DNA of 64,000 nucleotides from Novosphingobium sp. 9 (GCF_025340265.1 NZ_CP022707.1:1488501-1552500), one strand, 5' to 3'. Shown: positions 17,137 to 26,819, numbered from the stretch's first letter. The notes: a model not told the origin generated them from the sequence alone. A program made the numbers and translations.

Positions 17137-18972
17137 ATGACGTTGAAAAAGTACCGCATGCTGGGCGCAGTTTCGGCAGGATCGCTGGCGGTGTTGGCAG
17201 GCATGGCAGCGCTGGTTCCGGCGCAGGCTCAGGCAGCGGAACCGGGACAGCCGAAAGCCTGTCAGATTGGCATTATCGCCGACCTTCCCGTGACGATGGA
17301 GGGCTTGCGTGCTTCGGTGCCGGTCAAGATCAACGGCAGCGATTATCGCTTCTGGCTGGATAGCGGTGCCTTCTTCAGCTTCATGCCTCTGGCCAAGGCG
17401 AAGGAACTCAGTTTACCGCTGTCCGATCTCCCCTACTGGTTCCGGATGGTCGGCGTGGGCGGATCGACGAGTGCGCAAGTGGCCACGGCGAAATCGTTCA
17501 CGATCGCCGCGAACGATGTGAAGAATGTGCAGTTCATCGTCGGCGGCAGCGATACCGGCAATGCCCTGCTGGGGCGCAACCTTCTGGCAATTGCCGATAC
17601 CGAATTCGATCTGGCGCATGGATCGGTCAAGCTTATCTATCCCAAGGGCTGCGATCACACGCTGATGACCTACTGGGACAAGAGCGGCTCCTATTTCGCA
17701 GTGCCGCTCCTGCCGGGGGACGACCCGCACGATCACGAGTTCGGGATGCCGGTCACGATCAATGGCGCCAAGCTGAAGGCGGAATACGATTCCGGCTCGC
17801 CAACCTCGGTCATCAGCAAGGATGCCGCGATCAAGGCCGGAATCGACCTGAACGGCCCCAGTGTGCGTCCGGTCTCGGGCATCGGCGGCATCGGTCGGCA
17901 TCTGAACGGCGGGTGGATGGTGACGGTGGACAACGTCTCGATCGGTAACGAGCAGATCCTGCGATCGCGCATCATGGTGATCGATGGTCCGATCGTGGCC
18001 GGAGGCGATGGTCCGGACATGTTGCTGGGCGCGGATTACATGCTGGCCCATCACATCTACGTCGCCCGGCGGCAGAAGCAGATCTATTTCACCTATACCG
18101 GCGGGAAACCGTTTCAGGGAGACGGTGTCGCAGCGAGCGACAAGCCGCTGGCGCTGCCGACCGGCACACACCGGGTCGATGCGCTCGACAATGCTACCGC
18201 GCCGACCACGGCGGACGGTTTTGCACGGCGCGGGGCGGCGAGACTTTCCCAGCGCGATCTGGACGGCGGGATCGCCGATCTCTCCGATGCGATCCGTCTC
18301 GCGCCGGCGAATGCGGCCTACTACAAAGCCCGCGCCGATGCCTATTCCGATCAGGACAAGAGCGATCTCGCCGAAAGGGATTATGCCAAGGCGCTGGAGC
18401 TTGACCCGACCGATGCCGATCTGCTGGTGCGCAGGGGCTTCTCGCGGATGGCCGAGGGCGATCATGCCGGCGCGCTCGCAGATGCGCAGGCGGCCGCGAA
18501 AGTAACGCATTCGGCTTCGCTGGATGCGGCCACGCTTGCCACGCTGTTCCAGGAGCTGGGGCAGCCGCTTCGGGCAATCACCATGTTGAACGATGTGATC
18601 GAGTACCATCGCAATGACTCCCGCCTGCAGGGGCTGCTCAACAATCGCTGCTGGGCGCGGGCTCTGGCCAATGTCGAACTCGACAAGGCGCTGGACGATT
18701 GCAACACGGCGGTGAAACGGAGCGGCGGAGCGCCTTCGATTCTGGATAGCCGCGCGCTGGTCTATTTCCGCATGGGGCAATACGCCAAGGCCGAGGCCGA
18801 TTATAACGCGGTGCTCGACAAGCAGCCCAAGGAAGCCTGGTCGCTTTACATGCGCGGGCTGACGCGTGAGCGGGAGGGCCGAAAGGCGGAGGGCGAGGCA
18901 GACGTGAAGGCAGCGATCGCGCTCGAACCCAAGGTGGCCAATCGTGCGAAGAAGTTTGCGATCACAGGCTGA
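17137..18972 (+). CDS. Secreted tandem retropepsin-like aspartic protease with C-terminal TPR repeats
   Basis: 611 residues from ATG 17137. A signal peptide (LGAVSAGSLAVLAGMAALVP, cleavage after AQAQA) places it in the periplasm or outside. Two retropepsin-like units follow, each with an active-site Asp: FWLDSGAFFSF (Asp75) and AEYDSGSPTSVIS (Asp218). Each ends with the flap-like LLGRNLL or LLGADYML segment. From about residue 380 there are TPR repeats (RGAARLSQRDLDGGIADLSDAI; KARADAYSDQDKSDLAERDYA). The two domains could form an intramolecular dimer like a pepsin (inference). No peptide substrate is known. It is not in an operon. Confidence 0.82.
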   Translation: MTLKKYRMLGAVSAGSLAVLAGMAALVPAQAQAAEPGQPKACQIGIIADLPVTMEGLRASVPVKINGSDYRFWLDSGAFFSFMPLAKAKELSLPLSDLPYWFRMVGVGGSTSAQVATAKSFTIAANDVKNVQFIVGGSDTGNALLGRNLLAIADTEFDLAHGSVKLIYPKGCDHTLMTYWDKSGSYFAVPLLPGDDPHDHEFGMPVTINGAKLKAEYDSGSPTSVISKDAAIKAGIDLNGPSVRPVSGIGGIGRHLNGGWMVTVDNVSIGNEQILRSRIMVIDGPIVAGGDGPDMLLGADYMLAHHIYVARRQKQIYFTYTGGKPFQGDGVAASDKPLALPTGTHRVDALDNATAPTTADGFARRGAARLSQRDLDGGIADLSDAIRLAPANAAYYKARADAYSDQDKSDLAERDYAKALELDPTDADLLVRRGFSRMAEGDHAGALADAQAAAKVTHSASLDAATLATLFQELGQPLRAITMLNDVIEYHRNDSRLQGLLNNRCWARALANVELDKALDDCNTAVKRSGGAPSILDSRALVYFRMGQYAKAEADYNAVLDKQPKEAWSLYMRGLTREREGRKAEGEADVKAAIALEPKVANRAKKFAITG

Positions 18973-19000
18973 TGCGGCTCGATAATCGCTGATGGAAAAA

Positions 19001-19034
19001 GAGGGGCATGACGGCAAGAGTCGTCATGCCCCTC
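19001..19034 (-). terminator. Terminator-like hairpin with a T run on the minus strand
   Basis: 13-bp perfect arms (19001-19013 and 19022-19034) with an 8-base loop. The T run is on the leftward strand, so it best fits a leftward transcript. It may also end the rightward retropepsin message. Confidence 0.7.
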
Positions 19035-19062
19035 AGGCACCGTCAAGAACGGTGAGGGTTCT

Positions 19063-19269
19063 TCAAGGGGCTGCCTCGGGCGCCGGGACGATGTCGGGGC
19101 CGATCATCTGTTCGAGGCTCAGCGCATTTCGGTGCCGCGGTGATTTTTCGATGCGTACTTTGCCGCGAAAATACGTCTCAGGTCTTGCTGCCCAGCGAAT
19201 AAGTCCTTGAGTTTGACTGCGCCTTCGCCGTTGTCCGGGAAAGTCTGCACAGCGTGGCAATGGCGTCAA
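19063..19269 (-). CDS. Possible small hypothetical protein
   Basis: A 68-codon leftward ORF from a TTG start, ending 29 bases before a leftward terminator-like hairpin. No family is recognised and no clear ribosome site is seen. A second leftward frame in the same place (GTG start, 43 codons, roughly 19128-19257) is equally plausible, and a small RNA is another explanation. Confidence 0.2.
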   Translation of the reverse strand: MTPLPRCADFPGQRRRRSQTQGLIRWAARPETYFRGKVRIEKSPRHRNALSLEQMIGPDIVPAPEAAP

Positions 19270-19309
19270 TACGTGACGCTGGCATGGCGCACTTCAGTTT
19301 GATGACAGC

Positions 19310-19327
19310 CTGTCACAAATCAGTCGT
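19310..19327 (+). promoter_or_regulatory. Candidate Pho box (PhoB-binding direct repeats)
   Basis: CTGTCAC-AAAT-CAGTCGT matches the PhoB pattern of two 7-base repeats 11 bases apart. It lies about 95 bp upstream of pstS, so phosphate-starvation control is expected. Confidence 0.6.
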
Positions 19328-19419
19328 AAAACACGTGTAACCGCTCGGAGGACTCGCCGGGAAAGGGGGCCGCAGGGCCACAAAATCGCGATCGGCAGGG
19401 TGCATTCCATGAAGGACAC

Positions 19420-20493
19420 ATGATGAACCGTCGTATGATTCTCGCGCTTGGCGCCGTGGCAATGGTCAGCGGTCTTTCCGGCTGTGGCGGCAAGTCCGGC
19501 GCGGCGAATGCGCTGAACGGCGCGGGCGCGACGTTCCCGGCTCCGGTCTATGCCAAGTGGGCGGAGACCTATCGTTCGGCCAAGAGCGTCGCGGTGAACT
19601 ATCAGGCGATCGGTTCGGGCGGCGGCATCAAGCAGATCGAGGCCAAGACCGTCGATTTCGGCGCTTCGGACAAGCCGCTCAAGCCCGAAGAGCTTGAAAA
19701 GAACGGCCTCTACCAGTTCCCGACCGTGATCGGCGGCGTGGTGCCGGTGATCAACCTGCCGGGCATCAAGCCGGGGCAGGTCAGGCTGACCGGCCAGGCG
19801 CTGGCGGACATCTTCCAGGGCAAGGTCAAGACGTGGAACGATCCCGAGATCGCCTCGCTCAATGCCGGTGTCGCGCTGCCCAAGCTGCCGATCACCGTCG
19901 TTCACCGCTCGGACGGTTCGGGCACTTCGTTCATGTTCACCTCCTACCTCGCTTCGCAGAGCGCGGGCTGGAAGTCGGCGGTGGGCGCCAGCGATACCGT
20001 GAACTGGCCGACCGGCCTTGGCGGCAAGGGTAACGACGGCGTTTCGGCTTTCGTGCAGCAGACCGTGGGCGCCATCGGCTATGTCGAATATGCCTATGCC
20101 AAGCAGAACGGCGCGACTTATGCGCTGCTGCGCAACCAGGCGGGCAACTATCCGGCGCCGACCGCCGATGCCTTTGCCGCTGCGGCAGCGGGTGCGGACT
20201 GGAGCAAGGCGCCCGGCAACTACATCATGCTGATCGATCAGCCGGGGCAGGACACCTGGCCGATCAGCGGCGCGACCTTCATCCTGATGCACAAGCAGCC
20301 CAAGGATGCCGCGCGCGCCAAGGCGGTGCTGGCCTTCTTCGACTGGGCCTATACCTCGGGTGACGATACCGCGAAGAAGCTCGATTACGTGCCGCTGCCG
20401 GATTCGGTGAAGGCCATGGTGCGCCAGCAGTGGCAGACCAGCATTGTCGCCAATGGCAAGCCGGTCTACACCCGGCGGCCAAGTAAGCCTTGA
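19420..20493 (+). CDS. pstS: Phosphate ABC transporter, substrate-binding protein PstS
   Basis: 357 residues. The signal sequence contains a lipoprotein-like GLSGCGGKSG. The phosphate-binding signature segments are present: LNGAGATFPAPVYAKW, QAIGSGGGIKQI, DFGASDKPL and HRSDGSGTSFMF. It captures phosphate in the periplasm and passes it to PstCA. It is the first gene of pstSCAB; pstC starts 77 bp later. The candidate Pho box upstream supports induction by PhoB. No phoU, phoB or phoR gene is present in the window. Confidence 0.95.
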   Translation: MMNRRMILALGAVAMVSGLSGCGGKSGAANALNGAGATFPAPVYAKWAETYRSAKSVAVNYQAIGSGGGIKQIEAKTVDFGASDKPLKPEELEKNGLYQFPTVIGGVVPVINLPGIKPGQVRLTGQALADIFQGKVKTWNDPEIASLNAGVALPKLPITVVHRSDGSGTSFMFTSYLASQSAGWKSAVGASDTVNWPTGLGGKGNDGVSAFVQQTVGAIGYVEYAYAKQNGATYALLRNQAGNYPAPTADAFAAAAAGADWSKAPGNYIMLIDQPGQDTWPISGATFILMHKQPKDAARAKAVLAFFDWAYTSGDDTAKKLDYVPLPDSVKAMVRQQWQTSIVANGKPVYTRRPSKP

Positions 20494-20570
20494 AGGATGA
20501 TCCCGGTCATCGCACCGGGGTCTTGCCTTTCCCGACAAGTTCCAAGACGTTGCCGAACAGGGCCATCGCG

Positions 20571-21512
20571 ATGACTGCCACGACACAAGGCCGGGTGGCC
20601 CCCGGCAACCTTGCCGAGACGGTATTCCGGATCGCCTGCGCCAGCGCGGCGACGCTGCTGCTGGCAGCGCTCGCGGGCGTGATCGTCAGCCTCGCCATCG
20701 GCGGCTGGCCGGTGCTTTCCACCTTCGGCTTCGGGTTCCTGACCTCCAGCGAATGGAATCCCGTAACTGACGTCTATGGCGCGGCCGGGCCGATCGTCGG
20801 CACGCTGATCACGGCGTTTCTGGCGCTGATCCTTGCGCTGCCGCTGGCGCTGGGCGTCTCGCTGTTCCTCGTCGAGTTCTGCCCGCCCGCGCTGGCGCGA
20901 CCGGTGGCCGTCGCGGTCGAACTGCTCGCCGGCATTCCCTCGATCGTCTACGGCATGTGGGGCCTGTTCGTCTTCGCTCCGTGGTTTGCCGCGCATGTGC
21001 AGGTGCCGCTGCTGCTCGCCGCAGGCGATGACACATGGTGGGGCAAGCTGGTGCAGGGCGTGCCCAACGGCGCGAATATCTTCACCGCCAGCGTGATCCT
21101 GGCGATCATGATCCTGCCCTACATGTCCTCGGTGTTCCGCGAGCTGTTCCTGACCGTCCCGGCAACCCTGCGCGAGGCCGCCTATGGCCTTGGCTGCACG
21201 CCGTTCGAGACGGCGCGCTCGGTGCTGATCCCTTACGTGCGCCGCTCGATGATCGGTGTCGTCATGCTGGGGCTGGGCCGCGCGCTGGGCGAGACGATGG
21301 CGGTGACGTTCATCATCGGCAATGCGCACGGTTTTCCGCATTCCATGTTCGACAGCGGCTCGACGCTCGCCTCGACCATCGCCAACGAATTCGCCGAGGC
21401 GACCGGCGCGCTGCACGGCGCTGCCTTGATGGCGCTGGGCCTCGTGCTGTTCTGCATCACCTTCGGCGTTCTCGCGATTGCCCGCCTGCTGATCGGGGAG
21501 AAGGCGGCATGA
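20571..21512 (+). CDS. pstC: Phosphate ABC transporter permease PstC
   Basis: 313 residues from ATG 20571 (MTATTQGRVAPGN); an upstream in-frame ATG would run back to the end of pstS. It is a multi-helix inner-membrane protein with the ABC permease loop LREAAYGLGCTPFETA that contacts PstB. It forms the phosphate channel with PstA. Its stop overlaps the pstA start (ATGA), so translation is coupled. Confidence 0.93.
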   Translation: MTATTQGRVAPGNLAETVFRIACASAATLLLAALAGVIVSLAIGGWPVLSTFGFGFLTSSEWNPVTDVYGAAGPIVGTLITAFLALILALPLALGVSLFLVEFCPPALARPVAVAVELLAGIPSIVYGMWGLFVFAPWFAAHVQVPLLLAAGDDTWWGKLVQGVPNGANIFTASVILAIMILPYMSSVFRELFLTVPATLREAAYGLGCTPFETARSVLIPYVRRSMIGVVMLGLGRALGETMAVTFIIGNAHGFPHSMFDSGSTLASTIANEFAEATGALHGAALMALGLVLFCITFGVLAIARLLIGEKAA

Positions 21513-22384
21513 GCAAGTCCGCTTCACGCTTGTCCGCCGCCCAATCGCCGCGTGCCCGCCGCCGCCGTATCGTCAGCGGCGTGTTCGCAGGCGCCTGCGT
21601 GCTCGCCACGCTGGTGGCGCTCGCCGCGCTGGCGCTGATCCTGTGGGAACTGGTAGCCAGAGGCGTTCCGGCGCTCTCGCTCGACCTGTTCACGGTGGAC
21701 CAGCCTGCACCCGGCTCGCTCGGCGGCTTGCGTAATGCCATCGTCGGCTCGATCGAGATGTGTGCGCTGGGCATGGTCATCGCGCTGGTCGTCGGCGTGC
21801 TGGCGGGCACCTGGCTTGCCGAATATGGCCGCAAGGGCCGCCTCGCCACGGTGGTTCGCTTCTTCAACGACGTGCTGCTCGCCGCGCCCTCGATCCTTGT
21901 CGGCCTGTTCGTCTACGAGATCATGGTCGCGCCGTTCGGCGGGTTCTCCGGCTATGCGGGCGCCGTTGCCCTGGCTTTCCTGGCGACGCCCATCGTCGTG
22001 CGCACGACCGAGGACATGCTCTCGCTCCAGCCCGATGCGCTGCGCGAGGCCGGCATGGCGCTGGGCGCCGGGCGCGGCTTCGTGATCCGCACGGTGATCT
22101 GGCGCGCGGCAGGACCGGGTATCCTGACCGGCGGCCTGCTGGCGCTGGCCCGCATCTCGGGCGAGACCGCGCCGCTGCTGTTCACTTCGCTGGGCAACCA
22201 GTTCCTCGCCGCCAACCCGTCGGACCCGATGGCGAGCCTGCCCACTACCATCTTCCAGTTTGCCCTGTCGGCCTTCCCCGACTGGCAGCAACTTGCCTGG
22301 GCAGGCGCGCTGCTGATCGCGCTCGCCGTGCTCCTCGCCAATATCGCGGGCCGCCTGATCGGCAGCCGGAGACACAGACCATGA
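21509..22384 (+). CDS. pstA: Phosphate ABC transporter permease PstA
   Basis: 291 residues with several membrane helices and the permease coupling loop [18 protein letters not shown]. It starts at ATG 21509 inside the pstC stop. The last codons overlap the pstB start (ATGA at 22381). It is the second half of the phosphate-conducting channel. Confidence 0.93.
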   Translation: MSKSASRLSAAQSPRARRRRIVSGVFAGACVLATLVALAALALILWELVARGVPALSLDLFTVDQPAPGSLGGLRNAIVGSIEMCALGMVIALVVGVLAGTWLAEYGRKGRLATVVRFFNDVLLAAPSILVGLFVYEIMVAPFGGFSGYAGAVALAFLATPIVVRTTEDMLSLQPDALREAGMALGAGRGFVIRTVIWRAAGPGILTGGLLALARISGETAPLLFTSLGNQFLAANPSDPMASLPTTIFQFALSAFPDWQQLAWAGALLIALAVLLANIAGRLIGSRRHRP

Positions 22385-23214
22385 TGATCCCCACCGTGAC
22401 CCAGTCGCCCATTCCCGGCCTTGAGGAGGACGAGGGCGTCTCCATCGTCCCGCCGCCTGCCGAGCAGCTGCACCTCGAAGTGCGCGACCTCGATTTCTAC
22501 TACGGTCAGGCCAAGGCGTTGCACGGCGTCGGCCTGCCGGTCGCGCGCAACAAGATCACTGCGCTTATCGGGCCTTCGGGCTGCGGCAAGTCCACGCTGC
22601 TGCGCACGATCAACCGCATGCACGAGTTGTATCCCGGCCAGCGCGCCGAAGGCCAGATACTGCTCGAAGGCGAGGATCTGCTGCACGACATGCGCGCGGC
22701 GGACGTTCGCGCGCGTGTTGGCATGGTGTTCCAGAAGCCGACGCCGTTCCCGATGTCGATCTACGACAACATTGCTTTCGGCGTGCGTCTCTACCGCAAG
22801 GTGGGCCGCGCCGAGATGGACGAGGTGGTCGAGCGCGCCTTGACCCGTGCGGCGTTGTGGAACGAGGTGAAGGACAAGCTGCACAGTTCCGGCCTTGGCC
22901 TGTCCGGCGGCCAGCAGCAGCGCCTGTGCGTTGCCCGCGCCATCGCGGTGGAACCCGAAGTCCTGCTGCTCGACGAGCCCGCCTCGGCGCTCGATCCGGT
23001 GTCCACCGCGCGCCTCGAAGAGACGCTGGAGGAACTCTCGGCCAGCCTGACGGTGGTGATCGTCACCCACAACCTGCAGCAGGCCGCGCGCCTCTCGCAT
23101 CACACCGGCTTCATGTACCTTGGCCGGATGATCGAGTTCGCGCCGACCGAGACGCTGTTCGCAAAGCCCCGGCTCAAGCGCACCAGCAACTACATCACCG
23201 GTCGTTTCGGCTGA
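22381..23214 (+). CDS. pstB: Phosphate ABC transporter ATP-binding protein PstB
   Basis: 277 residues. Walker A is GPSGCGKST, the Q-loop is [18 protein letters not shown], the ABC signature is LSGGQQQR, Walker B is [13 protein letters not shown], and the switch His is in VIVTHN. It powers phosphate import. It is the last gene of the operon and is followed by a 9-bp hairpin, then the convergent pncB gene. Confidence 0.95.
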   Translation: MMIPTVTQSPIPGLEEDEGVSIVPPPAEQLHLEVRDLDFYYGQAKALHGVGLPVARNKITALIGPSGCGKSTLLRTINRMHELYPGQRAEGQILLEGEDLLHDMRAADVRARVGMVFQKPTPFPMSIYDNIAFGVRLYRKVGRAEMDEVVERALTRAALWNEVKDKLHSSGLGLSGGQQQRLCVARAIAVEPEVLLLDEPASALDPVSTARLEETLEELSASLTVVIVTHNLQQAARLSHHTGFMYLGRMIEFAPTETLFAKPRLKRTSNYITGRFG

Positions 23215-23221
23215 CCGGGAA

Positions 23222-23242
23222 GGGGAGCCGTTTCGGCTCCCC
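23222..23242. terminator. Hairpin between convergent pstB and pncB
   Basis: GGGGAGCCG-TTT-CGGCTCCCC forms a 9-bp stem in the 35-bp gap. It has no T run, so termination is inferred from position only. Confidence 0.45.
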
Positions 23243-23249
23243 GCCTCCC

Positions 23250-24554
23250 TCAGACCTCGACGGCGCGGCGTTGGTGGCCCGCTTCGCCGAAGACCCGCAG
23301 ATAGCGTGCGATCTCGGCAGGTTTGCCGGTAGCCTTGGCCGGGTTGTCCGACAGCTTGACGGCGGGGCGCCCGTTGGCGCTCGTCACCTTGCAGACCAGC
23401 GAGATCGGCTCCAGATCGTGGGCGCCGTCCGGGTCGCAATCGCGGAAGTCGTTGGTGAGGTTGGTGCCCCAGCCAAAGCTCATGCGCACCCGGCCGTGGA
23501 AGTGGCGATAGACCTGCTCGATCGAGCCGACGTCCATTCCGTCCGAGAAGATCAGCAGCTTGCCCGCCGGATCGCGGCCCTGTGACTGCCACCAGCGGAT
23601 GATCTGCTCGCCCGCCTCGATCGGCGGGGCGCTGTCGGGGCGGAAGCCGGTCCAGTCGGCCACCCATTCAGGCGCGTCGCGCAGAAATGCGGCGCTGCCG
23701 AAGGCATCGGGCAGGGCGATCAGCAGGTTGCCGCCATAGTGCTGCTGCCATTCGCGCAGCACCTTGTAGGGCGCAGCGGCGAGTTCCTCGTCGGTTTCGG
23801 CAAGCGCTGCGGCCACCATCGGCAGTTCGTGGGCATTGGTGCCGATGGCTTCGAGATCGGCATCCATGGCGAGCAGCACGTTCGAGGTGCCGATGAAGCG
23901 GTCACCGAGGCCTTCCTTCAGCGCCTCCACGCACCAGCGCTGCCACAGGAAGCCGTGGCGACGGCGGGTGCCGAAGTCGGAAAGGCGCAGATCCGGCAGT
24001 TCGCGCAGGCGTTCCACCTTCTCCCACAGCTTGGCCTTGGCGCGGGCATAGAGCACGTCGAGCGCGAAACGGCCCTTGTCGCGCATCGCCGCGCGCGAAC
24101 GCAGCTCGTTGATGATGGCCAGCGCCGGGATCTCCCACATCGAGGTATGCGTCCACGGGCCGTCGAAGTGCAGTTCGAACTGGCCATCGACCTTGCGCAA
24201 CTCGTAGTCGGGCAGGCGGAAGGTGCTGAGCCATTCGATGAAGTCCGGCGCGAACATCTGCTTGTTGCCGTAGAAGCTGTTGCCCGCCAGCCAGATCAGT
24301 TCCTTCTTGGTGAACCGCAGCGAGCGCGCGAAATCGAGCTGGGCGCGCAGTTCGCCCTCGTCGATCACGTCGGCCAGACGCACTTCGGTCGAGCGGTTGA
24401 TGACCGAGAAGGTGGCCTGCGTATCGGGGTGCAGATGGCGGATCATCTGCAACATCAGCAGCTTGTAGAAGTCGGTATCGAGCAGACTGCGGACGATGGG
24501 ATCGAGGCGGAAATTGTGATTGTGCGTACGCGTCGCGATATCGGTGACTGCCAT
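23250..24554 (-). CDS. pncB: Nicotinate phosphoribosyltransferase
   Basis: 434 residues, the usual size of PncB. It begins [20 protein letters not shown] and contains the active-site segment around [14 protein letters not shown] with the conserved His, GTSNVLLAM, and the phosphate-binding FSDGMDV and [11 protein letters not shown]. It joins nicotinate and PRPP to nicotinate mononucleotide in NAD salvage. It is divergent from the nicotinamidase-like gene, which would supply the nicotinate, so the pair makes a two-gene salvage module. Confidence 0.95.
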   Translation of the reverse strand: MAVTDIATRTHNHNFRLDPIVRSLLDTDFYKLLMLQMIRHLHPDTQATFSVINRSTEVRLADVIDEGELRAQLDFARSLRFTKKELIWLAGNSFYGNKQMFAPDFIEWLSTFRLPDYELRKVDGQFELHFDGPWTHTSMWEIPALAIINELRSRAAMRDKGRFALDVLYARAKAKLWEKVERLRELPDLRLSDFGTRRRHGFLWQRWCVEALKEGLGDRFIGTSNVLLAMDADLEAIGTNAHELPMVAAALAETDEELAAAPYKVLREWQQHYGGNLLIALPDAFGSAAFLRDAPEWVADWTGFRPDSAPPIEAGEQIIRWWQSQGRDPAGKLLIFSDGMDVGSIEQVYRHFHGRVRMSFGWGTNLTNDFRDCDPDGAHDLEPISLVCKVTSANGRPAVKLSDNPAKATGKPAEIARYLRVFGEAGHQRRAVEV

Positions 24555-24658
24555 GATCGGCCCGGCCTGCTCCCTTTTGAACCTGAACGGTTTACTTGTG
24601 AGGCGCGCGTGGCCATGTCAATTCACCGTCCGGCACGCGCACTTGCAGGAGATGCCAC

Positions 24659-25297
24659 TTGGCTACCGTGACCCCAGAGCCCTGTTTCCCAGAGCCCCGC
24701 TTCATCGTCGTCATCGACACGCAGCACGATTTCATGGACGCCGATGGCGCGCTGAGCGTTGCGGGGGCGGACGAACTGGCGGCGCCGATGCGCGAATGGC
24801 TGGCGGGCCTCGATCCCGAGGCGACCGCAGGCGTGCTGTTCACCTTCGATACCCATCTGCCCGAGGTCTATGCCGGATCGCCCGAGGCAGAGGCGTTCCC
24901 GATCCACTGCGTGAAGCATACGCATGGCTGGGAGAACGTCGTTCCGGTCAGCGCCGTGCCCGCCGCAATCCCGGTCTGGCGGCTGGAGAAGGGCGTGTTC
25001 GACATGTGGGAGGAGGACGTCGTGACGCTCCACGATGCCCGCATGCCGGATAAGTCAGGGGGGGAAGGAGCAGGCATCGAGCGCGAGAACTTCTTCGCCG
25101 CGCTCGCAGAGGAGGGCGTGCGGGACGTGACCGTGATCGGGGTGGCCGCCGATTACTGCGTGAAGTGGGCCATCGACGGCCTGCTGGCACGCGGTTTCCG
25201 CGTCACCGTCCCGGCGGCCCTGACGAAAGGCATCGTCCGGCCAATCGAGACGGTGGCGGAGGAAGACTTCGCCGGGGCGATGCTGGAGATCGCCTGA
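24659..25297 (+). CDS. pncA: Nicotinamidase-like cysteine hydrolase
   Basis: 212 residues. The triad is Asp in VVIDTQHDFMDADGAL, Lys in WRLEKGVFDMW and Cys in GVAADYCVKWAIDG; this last segment is typical of PncA. It would convert nicotinamide to nicotinate. An ATG at 24652 is out of frame, while AGGAG sits seven bases before TTG 24659, so TTG is chosen as the start. Its position opposite pncB supports the NAD salvage role. A nested palindrome follows the stop. Confidence 0.85.
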   Translation: MATVTPEPCFPEPRFIVVIDTQHDFMDADGALSVAGADELAAPMREWLAGLDPEATAGVLFTFDTHLPEVYAGSPEAEAFPIHCVKHTHGWENVVPVSAVPAAIPVWRLEKGVFDMWEEDVVTLHDARMPDKSGGEGAGIERENFFAALAEEGVRDVTVIGVAADYCVKWAIDGLLARGFRVTVPAALTKGIVRPIETVAEEDFAGAMLEIA

Positions 25298-25310
25298 GGG
25301 ATATCCTTGG

Positions 25311-25450
25311 GGCCTGTCGACATTCAGATGATGACGAGCCGAAAATGGTGATTTTTCGAGACCTGGAGCGCAGCGTACTTCTTGTACGTGAGCACCGGAA
25401 GCTCGGAAAATCGCCATTTGCAGGCCGTCAGGGCTGAATGTCGATTGGCC
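25311..25450. repeat. 140-bp nested palindromic element
   Basis: Outer arms (25311-25327 and 25434-25450) match at 15 of 17 positions. An inner pair (around 25341-25360 and 25402-25419) repeats an AAATGGYGATTTT-type sequence, and the centre has GTAC-TTCTT-GTAC. The element exactly fills the gap between the convergent pncA and phnA genes. I recall similar units between genes in sphingomonads; it is probably a non-autonomous palindromic repeat that also serves as a terminator. Confidence 0.65.
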
Positions 25451-25753
25451 TCAGCGCTTGCGGACGAATTCTGCGCGCAAGACGAGGCCCTTGATGCCAT
25501 CGAAGCGGCAGTCGATTTCCTGCGCATCGCCGGTCAGGCGGATCGACTTGATGAGCGTGCCGCGCTTCAGCGTCTGGCCCGCGCCCTTGACGTCGAGATC
25601 CTTGATCAGCGTCACCTGATCGCCATCGGCCAAGATGTTGCCCACTGCATCGCGCACTTCGACCTGCGAGGCGGCGTGCTGCTTCGCCGCGAAATCCGAA
25701 GCGGACATCCACTCGCCGCTGTCCTCGTCGTATACGTATTCTTCGTCGGACAT
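25451..25753 (-). CDS. PhnA/YjdM-type small protein
   Basis: 100 residues: MSDEEYVYDEDSGEWMSASDF, then the PhnA core VRDAVGNILADGDQVTLIKDLDVKGAGQTLKRGT and IDCRFDGIKGLVLRAEFVRK. The name PhnA comes from an old link to alkylphosphonate use, and the actual function is uncertain. It is a single gene that ends against the palindromic element. Confidence 0.85.
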   Translation of the reverse strand: MSDEEYVYDEDSGEWMSASDFAAKQHAASQVEVRDAVGNILADGDQVTLIKDLDVKGAGQTLKRGTLIKSIRLTGDAQEIDCRFDGIKGLVLRAEFVRKR

Positions 25754-25871
25754 GGTGCCCCTTTCAAAAGAGTGGCCGCTAGAGGGTGACGGGGCCAGCG
25801 CCATTGATCTGAATCAAAACGGGCGCCCGGTGGAACCGCGCGCCCGCTTGTAATTGGTCTGAACCGCTGGC

Positions 25872-26819
25872 TCAGAGCCGACCGATGGCCAGGAAGCGCT
25901 GTTCGCGCGCTTCCATGCGGGCCTCGCCGCTGCTCTTGGCGAGCACGGCCAGTTCGGCCTCGATCGCTTCGGCCAGCGCCCTGGCGGTCGCTTCCGGGTC
26001 GCGGTGGGCGCCGCCCATCGGCTCGGGCACGATACGCTCGATGACGTTCAGGTTCTGGAGGTCCTGCGCCGTCACCTTCATCGCTTCCGCAGCGTCCGCT
26101 GCCTTTTCCGGCGTGCGCCACAGGATCGAGGAGGCACCCTCGGGCGAGATCACCGAATAGATCGAGTGCTCCAGCATCAGCACACGGTCGGAAGCCGCCA
26201 GCGCGACCGCGCCGCCCGAGCCGCCTTCGCCGACGATGGCCGCGACCATCGGCACCTTGAGTGCAAGGCAGGCCTCGATCGAGCGGGCGATGGCTTCGGC
26301 TTGACCGCGCTCTTCGGCCTCGATGCCGGGGAAGGCGCCCATGGTGTCGACCAGCGAGACCACCGGCAGGCCGAACTTGTCGGCCAGTTCCATCAGGCGG
26401 ATCGCCTTGCGGTAGCCTTCGGGCTTGGCCATGCCGAAGTTGTGCTTGATGCGGGTCGCGGTGTCGTGGCCCTTTTCGTGGCCGATCACGACGACGCGGC
26501 GCTCACCCAGCTTGGCGAAGCCGCCGATGATCGCGGCATCCTCGCCAAAGTTGCGATCGCCGCCCAGCGGGATGAAATCGGTGAAGATCATCCGCAGGTA
26601 ATCGACGAAGTGCGGGCGCTGCGGGTGGCGGGCGACCTGCGTCTTCTGCCACGGCGTCAGCTTGGCATAGGTCGTCTCGAGCAGAGCGGCGCTCTTCTTC
26701 TCAAGGCGGCCGATTTCGCTGGTGATGTCGATATCGCCGTTCTCTGCGGTGGCGCGCAGCTCGGCGATGCGCGCCTCCAGTTCGGCGATCGGCTTTTCGA
26801 ATTCAAGGAACGAGATCAT
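25872..26819 (-). CDS. accA: Acetyl-CoA carboxylase, carboxyltransferase alpha subunit
   Basis: 315 residues, standard AccA length. Signature segments are FLEFEKPIAELEARI, IGHEKGHDTATRIKHNFGMA, DTMGAFPGIEAEERGQAEAI and IVGEGGSGGAVAL. With AccD it transfers carboxyl from biotin to acetyl-CoA to make malonyl-CoA. It is the last gene of the leftward accD-accB-accC-accA unit, 42 bp after accC. Confidence 0.95.
   Translation of the reverse strand: MISFLEFEKPIAELEARIAELRATAENGDIDITSEIGRLEKKSAALLETTYAKLTPWQKTQVARHPQRPHFVDYLRMIFTDFIPLGGDRNFGEDAAIIGGFAKLGERRVVVIGHEKGHDTATRIKHNFGMAKPEGYRKAIRLMELADKFGLPVVSLVDTMGAFPGIEAEERGQAEAIARSIEACLALKVPMVAAIVGEGGSGGAVALAASDRVLMLEHSIYSVISPEGASSILWRTPEKAADAAEAMKVTAQDLQNLNVIERIVPEPMGGAHRDPEATARALAEAIEAELAVLAKSSGEARMEAREQRFLAIGRL

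Larger units (their letters stand above)
18973..19419. other. 447-bp intergenic region before pstS
   Basis: It holds the hairpin/terminator at 19001-19034, a doubtful small leftward ORF (19063-19269) and the candidate Pho box (19310-19327). The stretch 19100-19220 is visibly less GC-rich than its surroundings. Confidence 0.6.

Noticed and set aside
24652..24654. ATG as the start of the nicotinamidase-like gene
   Set aside because: It is out of frame with the conserved protein. The TTG at 24659, with AGGAG upstream, is in frame.
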